Source of the DNA: Allacma fusca
Lineage: Eukaryota; Arthropoda; Collembola; Symphypleona; Sminthuridae
Assembly: GCA_947179485.1 (NCBI GenBank)
Contig: OX359247.1
Span: forward strand, 57,199,131 to 57,263,130
DNA: 64,000 nt
Direction of reading: 5' to 3'
This document shows positions 21,695 through 32,466 of the stretch, one piece after another. Under the pieces are notes generated by a model. The model saw only the letters and a list, made by a program, of their open reading frames with translations. It did not search any database and was not told the DNA's origin. Positions within the stretch are counted from its first letter, which is position 1; the number at the start of each line of letters is the position of its first letter. The position numbers and the translations under genes are program-made.

Positions 21695-22278
21695 TATACA
21701 AGTTACAAGTGACTGTCTTTAAAGTACTAAAGAATATTTAGATATTCCTGCTGCCAAGAATGCTAGTTTTTCTCATTATAGGAGTTTATAATTAATCAAC
21801 TATAAAAGATTTTGGGCTTCAAAGGGTGCTACTTTAAAAATGTTCTCTACAAATGCATCGGGACATTGTTTTCTCCAACTGATATTCTCCAAAAGCAAAG
21901 AGCTTTTAAATAAACAAAATAAAAAACAAGCAGACGATTTTTACTATTGTATCACAGTGCCCCAAAGGCATTTTAGGAAGCCATAAATGTAAATTGTGGA
22001 TTTCTATGCTACACTTATTTTCGCAGACATTTATATTACCTGAGCAGGAAAAAAACCAAAAGAATAGATTTGAATTGGTACTTTCGTCAATTATGAAGAA
22101 TCCGCTGTAGCTCTTTAGATCCTTTCCAGTTCGAATTAATTTTGCACTGTCTTCAGCGCTAGTTCGAGCCTTGACAAGATCTCCGCTCTTTATTAAAGAT
22201 GTTAAAAATAAGTCACCTTCAGTCGCTAAAGCGAAGAATGGTAGGGAACATAGCCACCAAAAATGAGTGTTTCCCCAT

Positions 22279-23256
22279 TTCCCGAGTTATGTCGCAAAAT
22301 CACTAAATAAGATGAAAATGAGAATGTGATGTCGTTGTTTTTAGAAAGTGAAACTTTCTTATAGACGAGTCATTTCCGTCCGTCCGTCTACAAAATCTTG
22401 TAAATCGCACAACTCAACAACGGAATGACATACGGACATGGGACTTGTCCCAAAAAATCTGACATACATTCTAGACGTGCCTTTTGATATTTTCCCTGAC
22501 CCGTGGTCAACCGTTTGACCTCTGAAAATTATTTTCTGGATACAATTATCAAAAAATCTCGCATTTGCTATACATTTCCAACGGATTGACGTATGGTCAT
22601 GCGTCTTTTACAGTTAATAATCAAACTCTATTTCCCCACCCTACTAAAAATCTTTAAATATAAGTTTCACTTTCCTGCACATGCAAACAAAGTTTGCCCA
22701 AATCAGTGCAGTGCACGGATTTTTGACTTTTCAAAGTGTAATTGAGAAATGCTGATTGCAAACCTCAAATTGTGACTGAGTGAAAATCGGAAGAAGCGCG
22801 ACAAAACCTTCAGTATTTATGTGATGAAACTGTTGTGTCATGCGTAGGCTTAAGCTAATTTCTTGAAAAGAAATGGCTTCAAAACCGGTATTATTTCAGT
22901 AGTAAAAACCGGATATACATACATGCAAAAACCAAGGTTTCAGCAGTACCGAAGTAGGAAAGAAATTGATAGACTCACTGCAATGCTCACCCATAGAGAT
23001 ACATATATAAAAACCTTAAATGGCACTGGTAGAAATGCTGTAAATTATTATCATTGGCAAGACAGCTTTAAGCATGACTGGAGTCATAAAACTTACATGT
23101 ATACAAAATTACACGGATTAAATTCTAGTCAACGTTAAGAGAATACTTATGTCTCAAAAAATAAGAGGTACTGTGGGAACGAGACCTACTTCCCAGGATA
23201 ACTGATGAGAATGGATCTGCTGGCTATGTTTGTCACTGAAAAAAGCAATTAATTGT
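22279..23256. other. 5' flank of the left S10 copy with an unresolved private insert
   Basis: No gene. The outer parts (22279-22340 and 22725-23250) match the flank of the right copy (54780-55428) inversely. About 22345-22720 has no counterpart there and is bounded by AGAAAGTGAAACTTTC-like and AAGTTTCACTTTC-like stretches, suggesting a further small inserted element. I could not fix its target duplication. Confidence 0.5.
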
Positions 23257-25595
23257 CAGAGGTGTGGAATATTTTGAAATATTATATCTAAAACAGTATT
23301 TGAAATACATTCCGTATCTTGTATTTGATATTTTTCTCGCCTTAAATGTTTCAAGATATTTTGTATTTCGTATTTTGTCAGAACCAACATTTCTACTGTA
23401 TTTTGTATTTCGAATTTTCAAGATCAACGAACGTTATGATACTTTTGTATTTATTTATCTTGTAGCGTTATCCATCTCGTATTCCAAATACAAAATACAA
23501 TTTCAAAATACATAGCCCTAGCAACTGCCAAAGTTGTCTGTATCACATGTTCAAACACATATTTTAAAGATAAAAGCACTAATTTGAAACATTTTGAAAC
23601 AAACTCTTCAACGGTTTTAGTTTGTTGAAATACTTACCTATTGGATAAATATATTATATTCATTGTATGTGGGGTCATAAAACAATTAGTGACGCCAACA
23701 TAAAAGCAGTGATAAGTTACCCAGGAGATAAAAGATTATTCGTTTTAAGGAAAAATATTCTGTATCTAGGGTCATGGTATTTACTTTTATCGACACAAAT
23801 GAACAGTTCTAAACCAGTGCTCGGACTGGGTACAGAAACCGTGTACCCGTACCCATACCCGTACCCGAATATCGGGTACTACAAAATGCTGTACCTATAC
23901 CCGTACCCATACCCGAGTACCCGGGTAAATTATTTCAGTACCCGTATCCGTACCTGAAAATACAATGTAGTACCTGTACCCACAATTTACCCGTACCCGT
24001 AATGTACATAAAACCTGTACCCGTACCCGAGTATCTATTGTGTGTACCCGGGTATTTTTTAACTTTTTTAATAACCAAAAATTTTTCACAATAATTTTTT
24101 TCCGGCTAATCGAACTCTGTGTATAGAAAATGTTATACGGAAAAATTGAGTTGATCATAATAAGTCATATATTGCGGTTTCAGGAAATAAATGTGGGAGG
24201 CAATATTGAATAATCATTTTATATTACAGCTTTATAAAACAAACATTCGTAAACTGTCTCTCACATTTATGAAGCCCGAGACGAAGATTTTCGAAAAATG
24301 CAGGCAAAATAGGACTAAAATGCAACGCCATGGAAGTTTTGAACGCCACGTTCAGATGTCTGTCAAGTTGTTTTAACATCAAAATTATCAAGATTAATCA
24401 AAGGGACTGAAATATAAATATTGCGTACAAGGAATGATATTTTTCATTCTAAAATGTTATAAATATTCCCCTCAATAAATACTCAAAGTGTCATAAATAC
24501 CCAGAATTGAAAATGCTCGAATTGCCTGCATAAAATGCCTTAACGTTTTCAAATGGGCAACCCTGGGTAATTACTTGTAACGTTAAGAAATGGATCTTCG
24601 AAAAAAAGGTATATTTATTCCGATCTTATCTCGTAATACGTCTTCAAATAATTGTAATGTTACGTTTCCAATGAAGCTAATCAAATTGAATCCCAAGAAC
24701 CGCCCTCTTGAAATTCTTCGTTGATGAGCTAAGTCGATAAACAGATGATTTCGCTGACTCTACGCTCTATTTCTTTATTAGATTCCTTGGATGAATTATT
24801 AGAAGCGATAGATTGCAACTACCACGTAATATTAAATGAGACGAAGCCACTTGGCTCTGTCACTAACGCAAGTATCTGTATACTACGAAATAAGCAACTC
24901 CACGGTTGGTAGGTCTTATTGTTAGCCATACTGTAGTAATCCATCCCATCAGGAATCCTTGAAGTACCCAAAAATACTCGGGTACAGCACCCACGGGTAC
25001 AGGCATTTTACATAGTGATACCCGTACCCATTGGGTACTACCCGATTGCGACTGAGTGAGTACCCATACCCGTACCCGTACCTGTACCCACTTTATTGCC
25101 TAAAATAAAGAGTACCCGGGTAGTACCCGCGTACTTGCGAGTACGCAACTTCTGTACCCGGGTAGTACCCAAACCTGTACCCGTACCCATTTACCCGAGT
25201 ATTACCCGTACCCAGTCCGAGCACTGTTCTAAACTCTAATCGCTTGCGTGTTACCTTACGTTTGCTGAATAATTTTCGGATACCTAATTATTTCTTTATA
25301 TTGTCCAAAATACTGTGCTTGAGAGAATACAGTTACATCTCAGACTTATACTTTGAGATAAATTTCAAAGTATTTTCAATATGTATATTTTGCATTTCAA
25401 ATAAGGTATTTTCATTTTGTATTTTCGTTTTTGTTGGGTATCTTGGAAAAATTCCTACGGATATCTGTATTTTATTTTGTATCTTAACTAAGTTGTTCCT
25501 AGTATCTGTATTTTATGTTTGTATTTTAATGTTTCTGGAAATGGATTTGTATTTTGTATTTTAATAATAAATTTCATGTATTTTCTACACCTCTG
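23257..25595. mobile_element. hAT-type MITE, TGTATTTTG-theme, with nested MITE
   Basis: Ends CAGAGGTGTGGAA and CTACACCTCTG with the 8-bp duplication TTAATTGT (23249-23256, 25596-25603). Outer parts are reiterations of TTTGTATTTT words. The interior is occupied by another MITE (23815-25226), leaving about 0.9 kb of its own sequence. The empty site survives in the right arm near 54805. Confidence 0.87.
23815..25226. mobile_element. hAT-type MITE, TACCCG-theme, nested
   Basis: Near-perfect 19-bp terminal repeats CAGTGCTCGGACTGGGTAC and inverse, with exact 8-bp duplication TTCTAAAC (23807-23814, 25227-25234). Both ends are long runs of degenerate GTACCC/TACCCG words. The middle (24060-24950) is unique non-coding sequence. 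Confidence 0.92.
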
Positions 25596-25918
25596 TTAAT
25601 TGTTTTCAGAATGTGCAGTGCAAATTTGTGAAGTTAGGAAAGGTTCAATTAGCTGTTTCATTTCTATTCTTAGAATAATTATATTGGTATAATTATTATT
25701 ACATGATAATCTAGATTACGCCGGTGAAGAGACAAACCGGTTTAGAAGCATTTTTGATGAAAAGCAAAATACTCTACTTGTAGACTCTGACTAAAAAGCA
25801 CCAAAGCTCGGACTTGCCTCATCGTCAGCCAGCAATCCTAGACTGATTTACTGGACTCTTTTACTTTAAAACTGCATTCCAATTTTTAGTAAAAAAATAC
25901 ACCGTTAATCTTTACAAT

Positions 25919-26319
25919 TAGGGATGACAATGGTTTGGTCCGAACCATTTTTAATGGTCCATTATTGATCTGGTCCGGTCTGGTCCTAGATTTTTATGGT
26001 CTGGTCTTGTTCGTATGGTCCAATTTGAGGAACCAGGCTGTAGTACCATGGTCTTAAAAGTACGCAAAATTAAAATCTTTGGTTTAGTTGGTAGTGATGA
26101 AATCCCATGGAACAATTAAAAATGCTATTTCAGGTGATAAATAAAAAAAATTAACTTCATAAAATGTGATTGTTTAACAGCATTCAACGGTTTACTGGGC
26201 CATGGTTCGGACCATGATCTTTGGTCTGGTGTGATCCGAAAAACTGGACCGTCTGGTCTGAGCTTTTAACCAGACCATCTTCATAAATTCTGGATCAGAC
26301 CAGACCATTGACATCACTA
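25919..26319. mobile_element. hAT-like MITE, CTGGTC-theme
   Basis: Ends TAGGGATGACAATGG and CCATTGACATCACTA. The body carries repeated GGTCTGGTCC words. Flanking 8-mers (TTTACAAT, ACGACAAT) agree at 5 of 8 positions, so the duplication is only suggestive. A related stretch lies at about 39280-39620. Confidence 0.6.
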
Positions 26320-26550
26320 ACGACAATATCAAGGAACATAACATGAACTTTCGTATTCTCAATCAAAAGGCATTGTTAGCTTAAAAAATGAAGCCGTCTA
26401 AGTCTTAAAGGGTTTGATGTGAAGAAAAATCATTTATTTAGGTGCCAACATGTATACCGAAAAAAATGGTTATTTAGAAGGGTACAGCCTAATGGAGAAG
26501 CAGATATATTTAGTTCAATAAACATTACAAATATAGTTTAAACCAAAAAT

Positions 26551-27150
26551 TTAAGCTACTGGCTTGACGTAGTATCGATTTAAGTAGATTTTCTGAGCTT
26601 CGCACTCCAGTCCGGTGAGCTCCTTCAATGAAGATGAAGTTTGGCCAAGATGGTGAAACAGCTGAAGAAAAAAATGCTTTATTCTTGAAAATGCAGGTTT
26701 GAAGGTTACCAAAACTTTTTACCATAACAAATATTAGCTTATAAATCGCAATTGTACAACTAGTTTAGAAATTAATTCACTTGTCTTGAGAAAGTATTTA
26801 ATACTTACCTAGTTGTGCTTTCTTCTCACCATAAACAACTTTCCCGTCAAACACATCGCAAGGCACGTCCTTGTCAGTTCCTACTTGAGCAATAATGATG
26901 TTCAGATGATGATCTATATCTGCCAAGCACTGGAAATACATACAAAGCTGAATTTAGTATACATTCAAGAACTAAAGAGTTCAATCCTAGGAGAAAAACA
27001 AATGTCCCCATGACACAGAAAGATTTTAATTGAATTAGTGCTTTAATTTACCTGAGGTTCATTATATCAAACACAACAGCCTTTCACACCAGTGATATTA
27101 GTATTCCAGCAATTTCTTCCTCTTGAAGCACACCATACTCCATGATACCA
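26551..27150 (-). pseudogene. DDX1-like RNA helicase, C-terminal exons (decayed)
   Basis: Three exon-like blocks on the minus strand with good splice sites. 27150-27052 reads WYHGVWCASRGRNCWNT then KGCCV*YNEPQ. 26929-26809 reads CLADIDHHLNIIIAQV then VFDGKVVYGEKKAQL. 26661-26551 reads SLKELTGLECEAQKIYLN and ends at a stop. These match in order the tail of DDX1 (family: VWYHVC...GKGC, GGCTIWYNE, EIEEHLNCTISQV, EFDGKVTYGQKRA, ELAALEKEAQ). A TGG-to-TGA type change interrupts the first block, and the last two blocks do not join in frame through the visible splice sites. DDX1 is an RNA helicase of RNA processing; this copy is dead. Confidence 0.75.
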
Positions 27151-27479
27151 TATATTGAATGTATACATGTAATAAGATTTGAAATTACATTCATATATGT
27201 AGAGGAGAAAGGGTGTATAAAGGCCGCCAGGAATATATGGCCAGTAATATAAAGACCGGTAAAGAATAGGCCAATCACGTTAAAACAAGGCCAGCAGAAA
27301 AACGACCAGTTGAAAAAAGGCCACCAAGTTGTAAATATATGCGTATATACATTCGTGAACACAAGAAATTATGCACCAATACGAGCAATCAGCTAAAAAA
27401 TTGAAGAATTAAATAATGGCAAATGTAGGAGGCAGTTTATTGAATCAGCCATTTAAAATACAAGCGACAATTAAATGAT

Positions 27480-27880
27480 TAATTGATGGTCTGCATATAA
27501 CAAATAACAACAAATAACAATAAAAACAGCAAAAACAACAAATAATACAACAAATAACAAATAACAACACATAACGCAAGAAATAACTACAAATAACAAC
27601 AACAAATAACGCAACAAATAACAACAAATAACGCAACGAATAACAACAATTAAAACTAAAAATAACACAACAAATAACGCAACGAATAACAATTAACACT
27701 AAAAATAACACAACAAATAACGCAACCGATAACACTACAAATAACGCAACCGATAACACTACAAATAACGCAACAAATAACGCAACAAACAACGTAACAA
27801 ATAACGCAACAGATAACACTACAAATAACACAACAAATAACGCAACAGATAACACTACAAATAACAACAAATAACAATTT
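27480..27880. repeat. Low-complexity array of AAATAACGCAAC words
   Basis: Degenerate tandem ACAAATAAC / GCAACAAATAAC units directly downstream of the transposase stop. On the minus strand they read as a meaningless hydrophobic Leu/Val/Cys frame. Confidence 0.9.
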
Positions 27881-27907
27881 AAACCGCCAAGTACTAGATG
27901 TACATAA

Positions 27908-30900
27908 TCAGTCTTCTGTAGGATTCATTTCTCTTCCACTTCGCAGCGTACGTTTTTGTGCATTTGTAAGACTACGGGTATTTCTCCTTTCATCGGAATC
28001 GCTACTTACATTTTTCTTCTTTTTCTTGTCTGCTAATTTTAACGTTTTAAAATTGTCATCCGATGTCAACAATTCAGCCTGCAACTGCTTACGCGTTCTT
28101 CGTGGCCCTACAGAGGAAGTTGTAGCCTGTGTCTCCAATTCAATATCCCATGGAGTAACATCGAATTTCTGATTTGAATGTTTAGGAAGATTCCCAGCGC
28201 CGGTCAAAGCTTTAGTAGAAGGAACGTTATCTGAAGTTGCTAATCCAGAACTATCATTGTCTTCGTCGGACGAAGAGTCATCCGTCAAACGAACTAAGCC
28301 AGATGTTATCCTTGTCTTACTTGGATCACAAAACTCCACGCCAAAATTGCCATCCGAATCGGAATTGTCACTAGATGTCAATTCATAAGGAACCAGTGAT
28401 TGAAAAACATTTTGAATAAGCACTGGTTCCGCTGCCGCATCGGTGTGGCCAACAAAGGACAGCGTTGATGGTGGGTCCTCTGCCGCATCGGTGTGGCGAA
28501 CAGAGGACAGAGTTGATGGTTGGTCCCCTGCCGCATCGGTGTGGCGAACAGAGGACAGAGTTGATGGTTGATCCCCTGCCGCATCGGTGTGGCGAACAGA
28601 GGACAGAGTTGATGGTTGGTCCCCTGCCGCATCGGTGTGGCGAACAGAGGACAGAGTTGATGGTTGGTCCCCTGCCGCATCGGTGTGGCGAACAGAGGAC
28701 AGAGTTGATGGTTGGTCCCCTGCCGCATCGGTGTGGCGAACAGAGGACAGAGTTGATGGTTGGTCCCCTGCCGCATCGGTGTGGCGAACAGAGGACAGAG
28801 TTGATGGTTGGTCCCCTGCCGCATCGGTGTGGCGAACAGAGGACATGACTGAATATTGAGTCTGCCATGAATTTATGAAATCACGATTGTGTAAAATTTC
28901 GTGTGTATTGACTGACTCCTGATATAACTCCGAACGTTGTGATGTGAGTCTGCGAGTTACCTGCGATGTTGTTGAAGGGCCAGGGACGTTAGGTTCGGCT
29001 TGATAAACATCTTCCGAAAAATCGTTTTGAACAAATCCTGCACCTAAATTGTGGGAATCATCCGGATCGGAATTACTTGAACTGTCACTTTCGCTCGAAC
29101 TGTCTTCTGAAGAGTCAAACATATTGTCATATACATGACGGTTTGGCCAGCCATTCCCAGATTCAGGGTCAATTTCCCATATGCCAGTTGCCCTAAAGCT
29201 ATTCACAGCCGTACTTCGCTTCGCTGTTTCCCTGTATGCTGGTGCAATTATTTCAGGTATTTGAATAATTGTGGGTTTTGTCATCATGTGCTGAGAAAGC
29301 CAGCGAACCAGTTGCTGATTATACTTCTGTTTTAAAGCAGAATACAAACCTATGTCCAGAGGCTGCATTTTATGAGTGGAATGTGGGGGTAGTGTGAGCA
29401 ATTCGATATTGCTGACTCTACAATACCGAACCACCTCGTAACTAATATGTGAGCTATGGTTGTCAATAATTAGTAGGACTGGAATTTGGTTCGAAGAAGC
29501 TGCATGTCTACGGAAATGCTTGAGCCATAAGGTAAAACTCTCTGTTGTCGACCACCCTCTTGCTGTTCTGGTGTAGATTGATCCTTCCGGAACATCATCG
29601 GATTCCACTCGGCCGGCATACCGGGGGAAAGTAAACATAGGGGGTATGTAATTCCCACTGGCATTCACACAACATGTGATTGTGCATAAGGCACCTCGTT
29701 CAGCCGGCATCATTACCGGAACTGACCTGGCTCCTCTCAATGCGATTCTTTTTGGTGTACGATTCTGTAATATGACAATTTTGTGTTAGTTTCTACTCTT
29801 TACTACTTCACACGCAACAAGTATATCTTTTTGACCTCAGCTTATTGACCTTAATTTGTCACTAACGGAAAAACTCAATATAACGGATTTCCAGGGGACC
29901 GATAAAATTTGTCCGCTTTAAAAAATGCCCGTACGCATATACCGGACAAAATGTGTTACATAATTTCCTAAATTACAAACAAGACTGGTTATGGATACTG
30001 ACCTAATTTCTTCGAATTACAGCATGCAAGCACTTGACTAATAATATAATAATTAATCACGTAGAAACACCGAATTGATTAAATTACAATAATTATACTT
30101 TACAGATATTATAAATTACAGATTATGCACCGGAACTTAGGGATAGGTTGCTGAACTAGCGCAGAGTTCGTCGACTGTTCAGAAATGCACATAACCAAAC
30201 TATTCTAGCATTTGTGTTAATTTTTAGGTGAGCACTTAAAAATTTCTTCCAAAAATCAGTCACGATAGATTATGTTACAGCACTTAAGCTTGAGAGATCC
30301 CACTTTGAATTTCAAAACTATTAGACCTTTTCTCTTAAATTTAATCTCTCCTTTCGATTTTTGGACATTTTACCACGGTGAAAAAATTGAATATAAGTTC
30401 AAAATAAATCTACACTAATGTATGTACTACAACGATGGGGCCTCAAATTGACTCCTGAAGGTACATGCATATATGAGTAATTAAAGTTTGAATTATCTTG
30501 AGTAATGTTAAATGTTAAAGGGAGCCAGTAGAATATTTTCCAATAACGTTCTGTTTAAAATCCGTTATATGCATGCAAAATGTTTCCAAAGGGCTTCAAA
30601 GTGTGTCCGATATAACTAATTTTCCGGTATAAAAATGTCCATTGTATGCGATAATTTTAGCATTGGTCCCCGGGACAAATAAATCTGTCCGTTGTAACTA
30701 AATATACGTTGTAGAGCCATCTGTTATATCGAGTTTTCCCTGTACTTGTTTTTGTATTTGTTGTAATTAGTTAGTGTAAATATCCAACTTAAAAATAAAT
30801 CGTACACAAAAATAGCAAAATTTACCGGAACCAAATTTACTCCCGTCTCATCAGCATTATAGATGGTGTGCTCGTTAAATCCTTTTGCTCTTATAATCTC

Positions 30901-31592
30901 TTCTAAGAGATCAAAAAAACGCTCAACTGCTGGTTTTGTAAATCTGCATATTCTTGCTAGACTCAGAGGAGTACCGGTCCGCGGGGCCAAAATTTGGTGA
31001 CGTTGAAGGAAACAGTACACCCAATCTTCACTGGCAGTGCCATTTTTAAAAGGATGCTGAATTCCATTTCTTTCTGCTAACATAAATGCCATTTCACCAA
31101 TGGCCTTACGAGTCATGGCGTAGAACCTGAGTATTAATAGTATTAAAATTACCACGAATAGGAGAATTACTAATCGATAATTTTTCAGCTTTATATATGT
31201 GTATTATATGTGCTTGTCACTATTATTCAAATAACAAAATACCTGTTTGCGATTGACAAAATGTAGCTGACTAGTTGATCTTCCTGGTCTTTGTTGAACA
31301 CGGGATAACGACCTTGAGTACACTCATCTGGTATTTTGGTATGATCGCCGTAAAGATACTTTTGGAACATGGATCTTGTTAAGGAAAATCTCCGGCAAGT
31401 TTTCCTTTGGTTTCCACATCTTCGGTAGTAGTCAATTGCCGCTCTTATTTCGGAACCCAGTACTTTGGGATACTTTCGCTCAACTCTTCTGTTCCCTAAG
31501 TTTATAATTTGGAATATTGAAAGGACTTTACACCTGCCAATTAAATAACACACAAACGCAATACCGTTTAAATACATGCGAAACTTACCCAT
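27908..31592 (-). CDS. Pogo/jerky-type DDD transposase, intact, spliced
   Basis: Exons 31592-31243, 31126-30826 and 29764-27908 join in frame to 835 residues. A 93-bp in-frame intron with GTAAGT...TTAG ends (31588-31496) would give 804 residues, starting M-G-N-R-R-V-E-R. Order: an N-terminal helix-turn-helix (IRAAIDYYRRCGNQ...FQKYL), a second DNA-binding CENP-B-like region (GIQHPFKNGTASEDWVYCFL), then the catalytic core with acidic residues in NADETGVN, LLIIDNHSSHIS and LPPHSTHKMQPLD. This DDD pattern is that of the DDE_1 superfamily (pogo, Tigger, jerky). The C-terminal 350 residues are Ser/Asp-rich, hold a 16-residue repeat and end in a basic Lys-rich tail. It would cut and rejoin the element's own ends. 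Could be domesticated, but the paired terminal repeats favour a transposon. Confidence 0.88.
28431..28846 (-). repeat. 48-bp minisatellite coding a 16-residue repeat
   Basis: About 8.7 units of 48 bp inside the transposase exon, translating to SSVRHTDAAGDQPSTL. The central units are virtually identical and the outer ones diverged. Because 48 is divisible by three, other frames on both strands also stay open, giving false long reading frames. Confidence 0.95.
29865..30742. mobile_element. TA-flanked MITE within a transposase intron
   Basis: Ends GGAAAAACTCAATATAACGG and the approximate inverse ATATCGAGTTTTCCCTG, each beside TA. Internal matching blocks (CCGGTATA, GTCCGTTGTAAC, GGGGACC) are in inverse order. 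Non-coding. It fills most of the intron 29765-30825. Confidence 0.72.
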
Positions 31593-31857
31593 TGTAAAAA
31601 TCGATCCCGATTTATTTCAGCGTTTTGAATTGAATTGTGTTTAATAATGAACTTCACCAGCATTCATATTTCCTTGACACTCAGTTTTCTAAAAATGGAG
31701 TCGCTCATTCTTCTCAAATATTTGGCGTCATCAATTGAACGGGCGGTGAGCTAGTGAGTAATAATTACTCACACGAAATAAACATACGAGTAATAATAAC
31801 TTCTTGGTAATTATTACACCTCGTTGTCCAAAAATCCCGCACAACTATGAGCTATAA

Positions 31858-31890
31858 GATCGTAGGCTAGCAATAAGTTAGCCTACGATC
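31858..31890. promoter_or_regulatory. Perfect 12-bp hairpin between the two divergent transposon genes
   Basis: GATCGTAGGCTA (31858-31869), 9-nt spacer, then the exact inverse TAGCCTACGATC (31879-31890). It lies in the 300-bp gap between the transposase start and the small divergent gene, next to repeated GAGTAATAATTACTC-like words at 31755-31825. A dimeric binding site or shared promoter element is inference. Confidence 0.5.
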
Positions 31891-32199
31891 GTGCACTTCC
31901 TCATATTCATGCAAGCAGAAGCACGCATCTTAAATACACAGGAACTGCTAATAGCTGAAAACAAGCTAATAGCAGCGGAAGTTCGAACGCGTCTTGATTT
32001 TGTATTTGTTCCTTCATTGTGTTTTACTTTGGATCGTGGTCAAGTTCTGGACATTCTCAGATTTCAACTGTAATCTCGATTTTGTTTCGGTAAGTACAAC
32101 ATTGTAGATTTTCTACAATATTCGAAAACAAAATTATGCTCTTACTTTGAATAACTAGTACTTAATCTAAGGTGTTAATATTTTTTATTTTTGTTAGCA

Positions 32200-32466
32200 A
32201 TGGAAGTTGTAAGGATCCTCGCTTGGTTGATTGATCTCAAGAGAAGGATTGTAGAATGGTTTACCGGAGCAGCCTTGCCGCTGGATCCGGTTCCGGAAAA
32301 CGTGCTGACGTTCGTGTCATGGGAAGATGTCGTTGATTTTTTCGAGTTTCGAGTTATGGACGGGTTTGAAGAGATCGACATCATGCGGGAGTTCTTTACT
32401 GACGATGAGGATGAAGACGAAGATGAGTTTTTTGATCCCATTGGGAACCTCGAAGACTGGCAGTAG
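32200..32466 (+). CDS. Small acidic protein encoded by the DNA transposon, unknown function
   Basis: 88 residues from the ATG at 32200. An AG acceptor three bases upstream (32196-32197) pairs with GTAAGT at 32090, so a leader exon (about 31891-32089, containing only a separate short frame) is likely spliced on. The N-terminus is basic/hydrophobic (EVVRILAWLIDLKRRIVEWF), the middle is mixed, and the C-terminus has a DDEDEDEDEFF run. No family recognised. It is divergent from the transposase and inside its terminal repeats. A mobile-element accessory protein is plausible; chance is possible. Confidence 0.5.
   Translation: MEVVRILAWLIDLKRRIVEWFTGAALPLDPVPENVLTFVSWEDVVDFFEFRVMDGFEEIDIMREFFTDDEDEDEDEFFDPIGNLEDWQ

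Larger units (their letters stand above)
12663..22278 (-). pseudogene. Serine-carboxypeptidase-like (S10) pseudogene, left copy
   Basis: Exons (minus strand): 22278-22040, 19293-19148, 19039-18893, 18808-18571 and 13199-12663. Each corresponds to an exon of the open copy at 55429-58125. Exon 1 has a net 14-bp loss in the signal-peptide region and a 1-bp gain in a T run. Exon 2 lacks 38 bp, and exon 4 lacks 4 bp, so the frame is broken at least three times. Exons 3 and 5 keep full length (147 and 537 bp) and read well, and all GT-AG sites survive. The nucleophile position reads GETYA (family GESYA) and the histidine position reads GNCANRDQP (family GHxxPxDQP), as in the open copy. Intron 4 is 5371 bp against 407 bp in the partner, and intron 1 is 2746 bp against 747 bp; the excess is accounted for by three delimited transposons. 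No functional enzyme is expected. Confidence 0.88.
11985..25720. repeat. Left arm of an inverted segmental duplication
   Basis: After removal of inserted elements, this interval matches 54690-61265 in inverse orientation. The match covers the S10 exons, its introns, its 5' flank (22279-23250, 25600-25720) and its 3' flank (11985-12660). By eye about nine bases in ten agree. The arm is twice as long as its partner because the hAT, MULE-like, pogo-type and satellite insertions at 13540-18472, 19412-20679, 21030-21694 and 23257-25595 are private to it. Confidence 0.8.

Noticed and set aside
23264-23515. 83-codon frame rich in Tyr/Phe
   Set aside because: Translation of the TGTATTTTG theme of a MITE.
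27445-27877. Hydrophobic Leu/Val/Cys frames resembling a membrane protein
   Set aside because: Read-through of the AAATAACGCAAC low-complexity array in any frame.
28378-28868. Extra frames overlapping the transposase tail on both strands
   Set aside because: They arise because the 48-bp unit has no stop in several frames. Only the frame continuous with the transposase core is supported.
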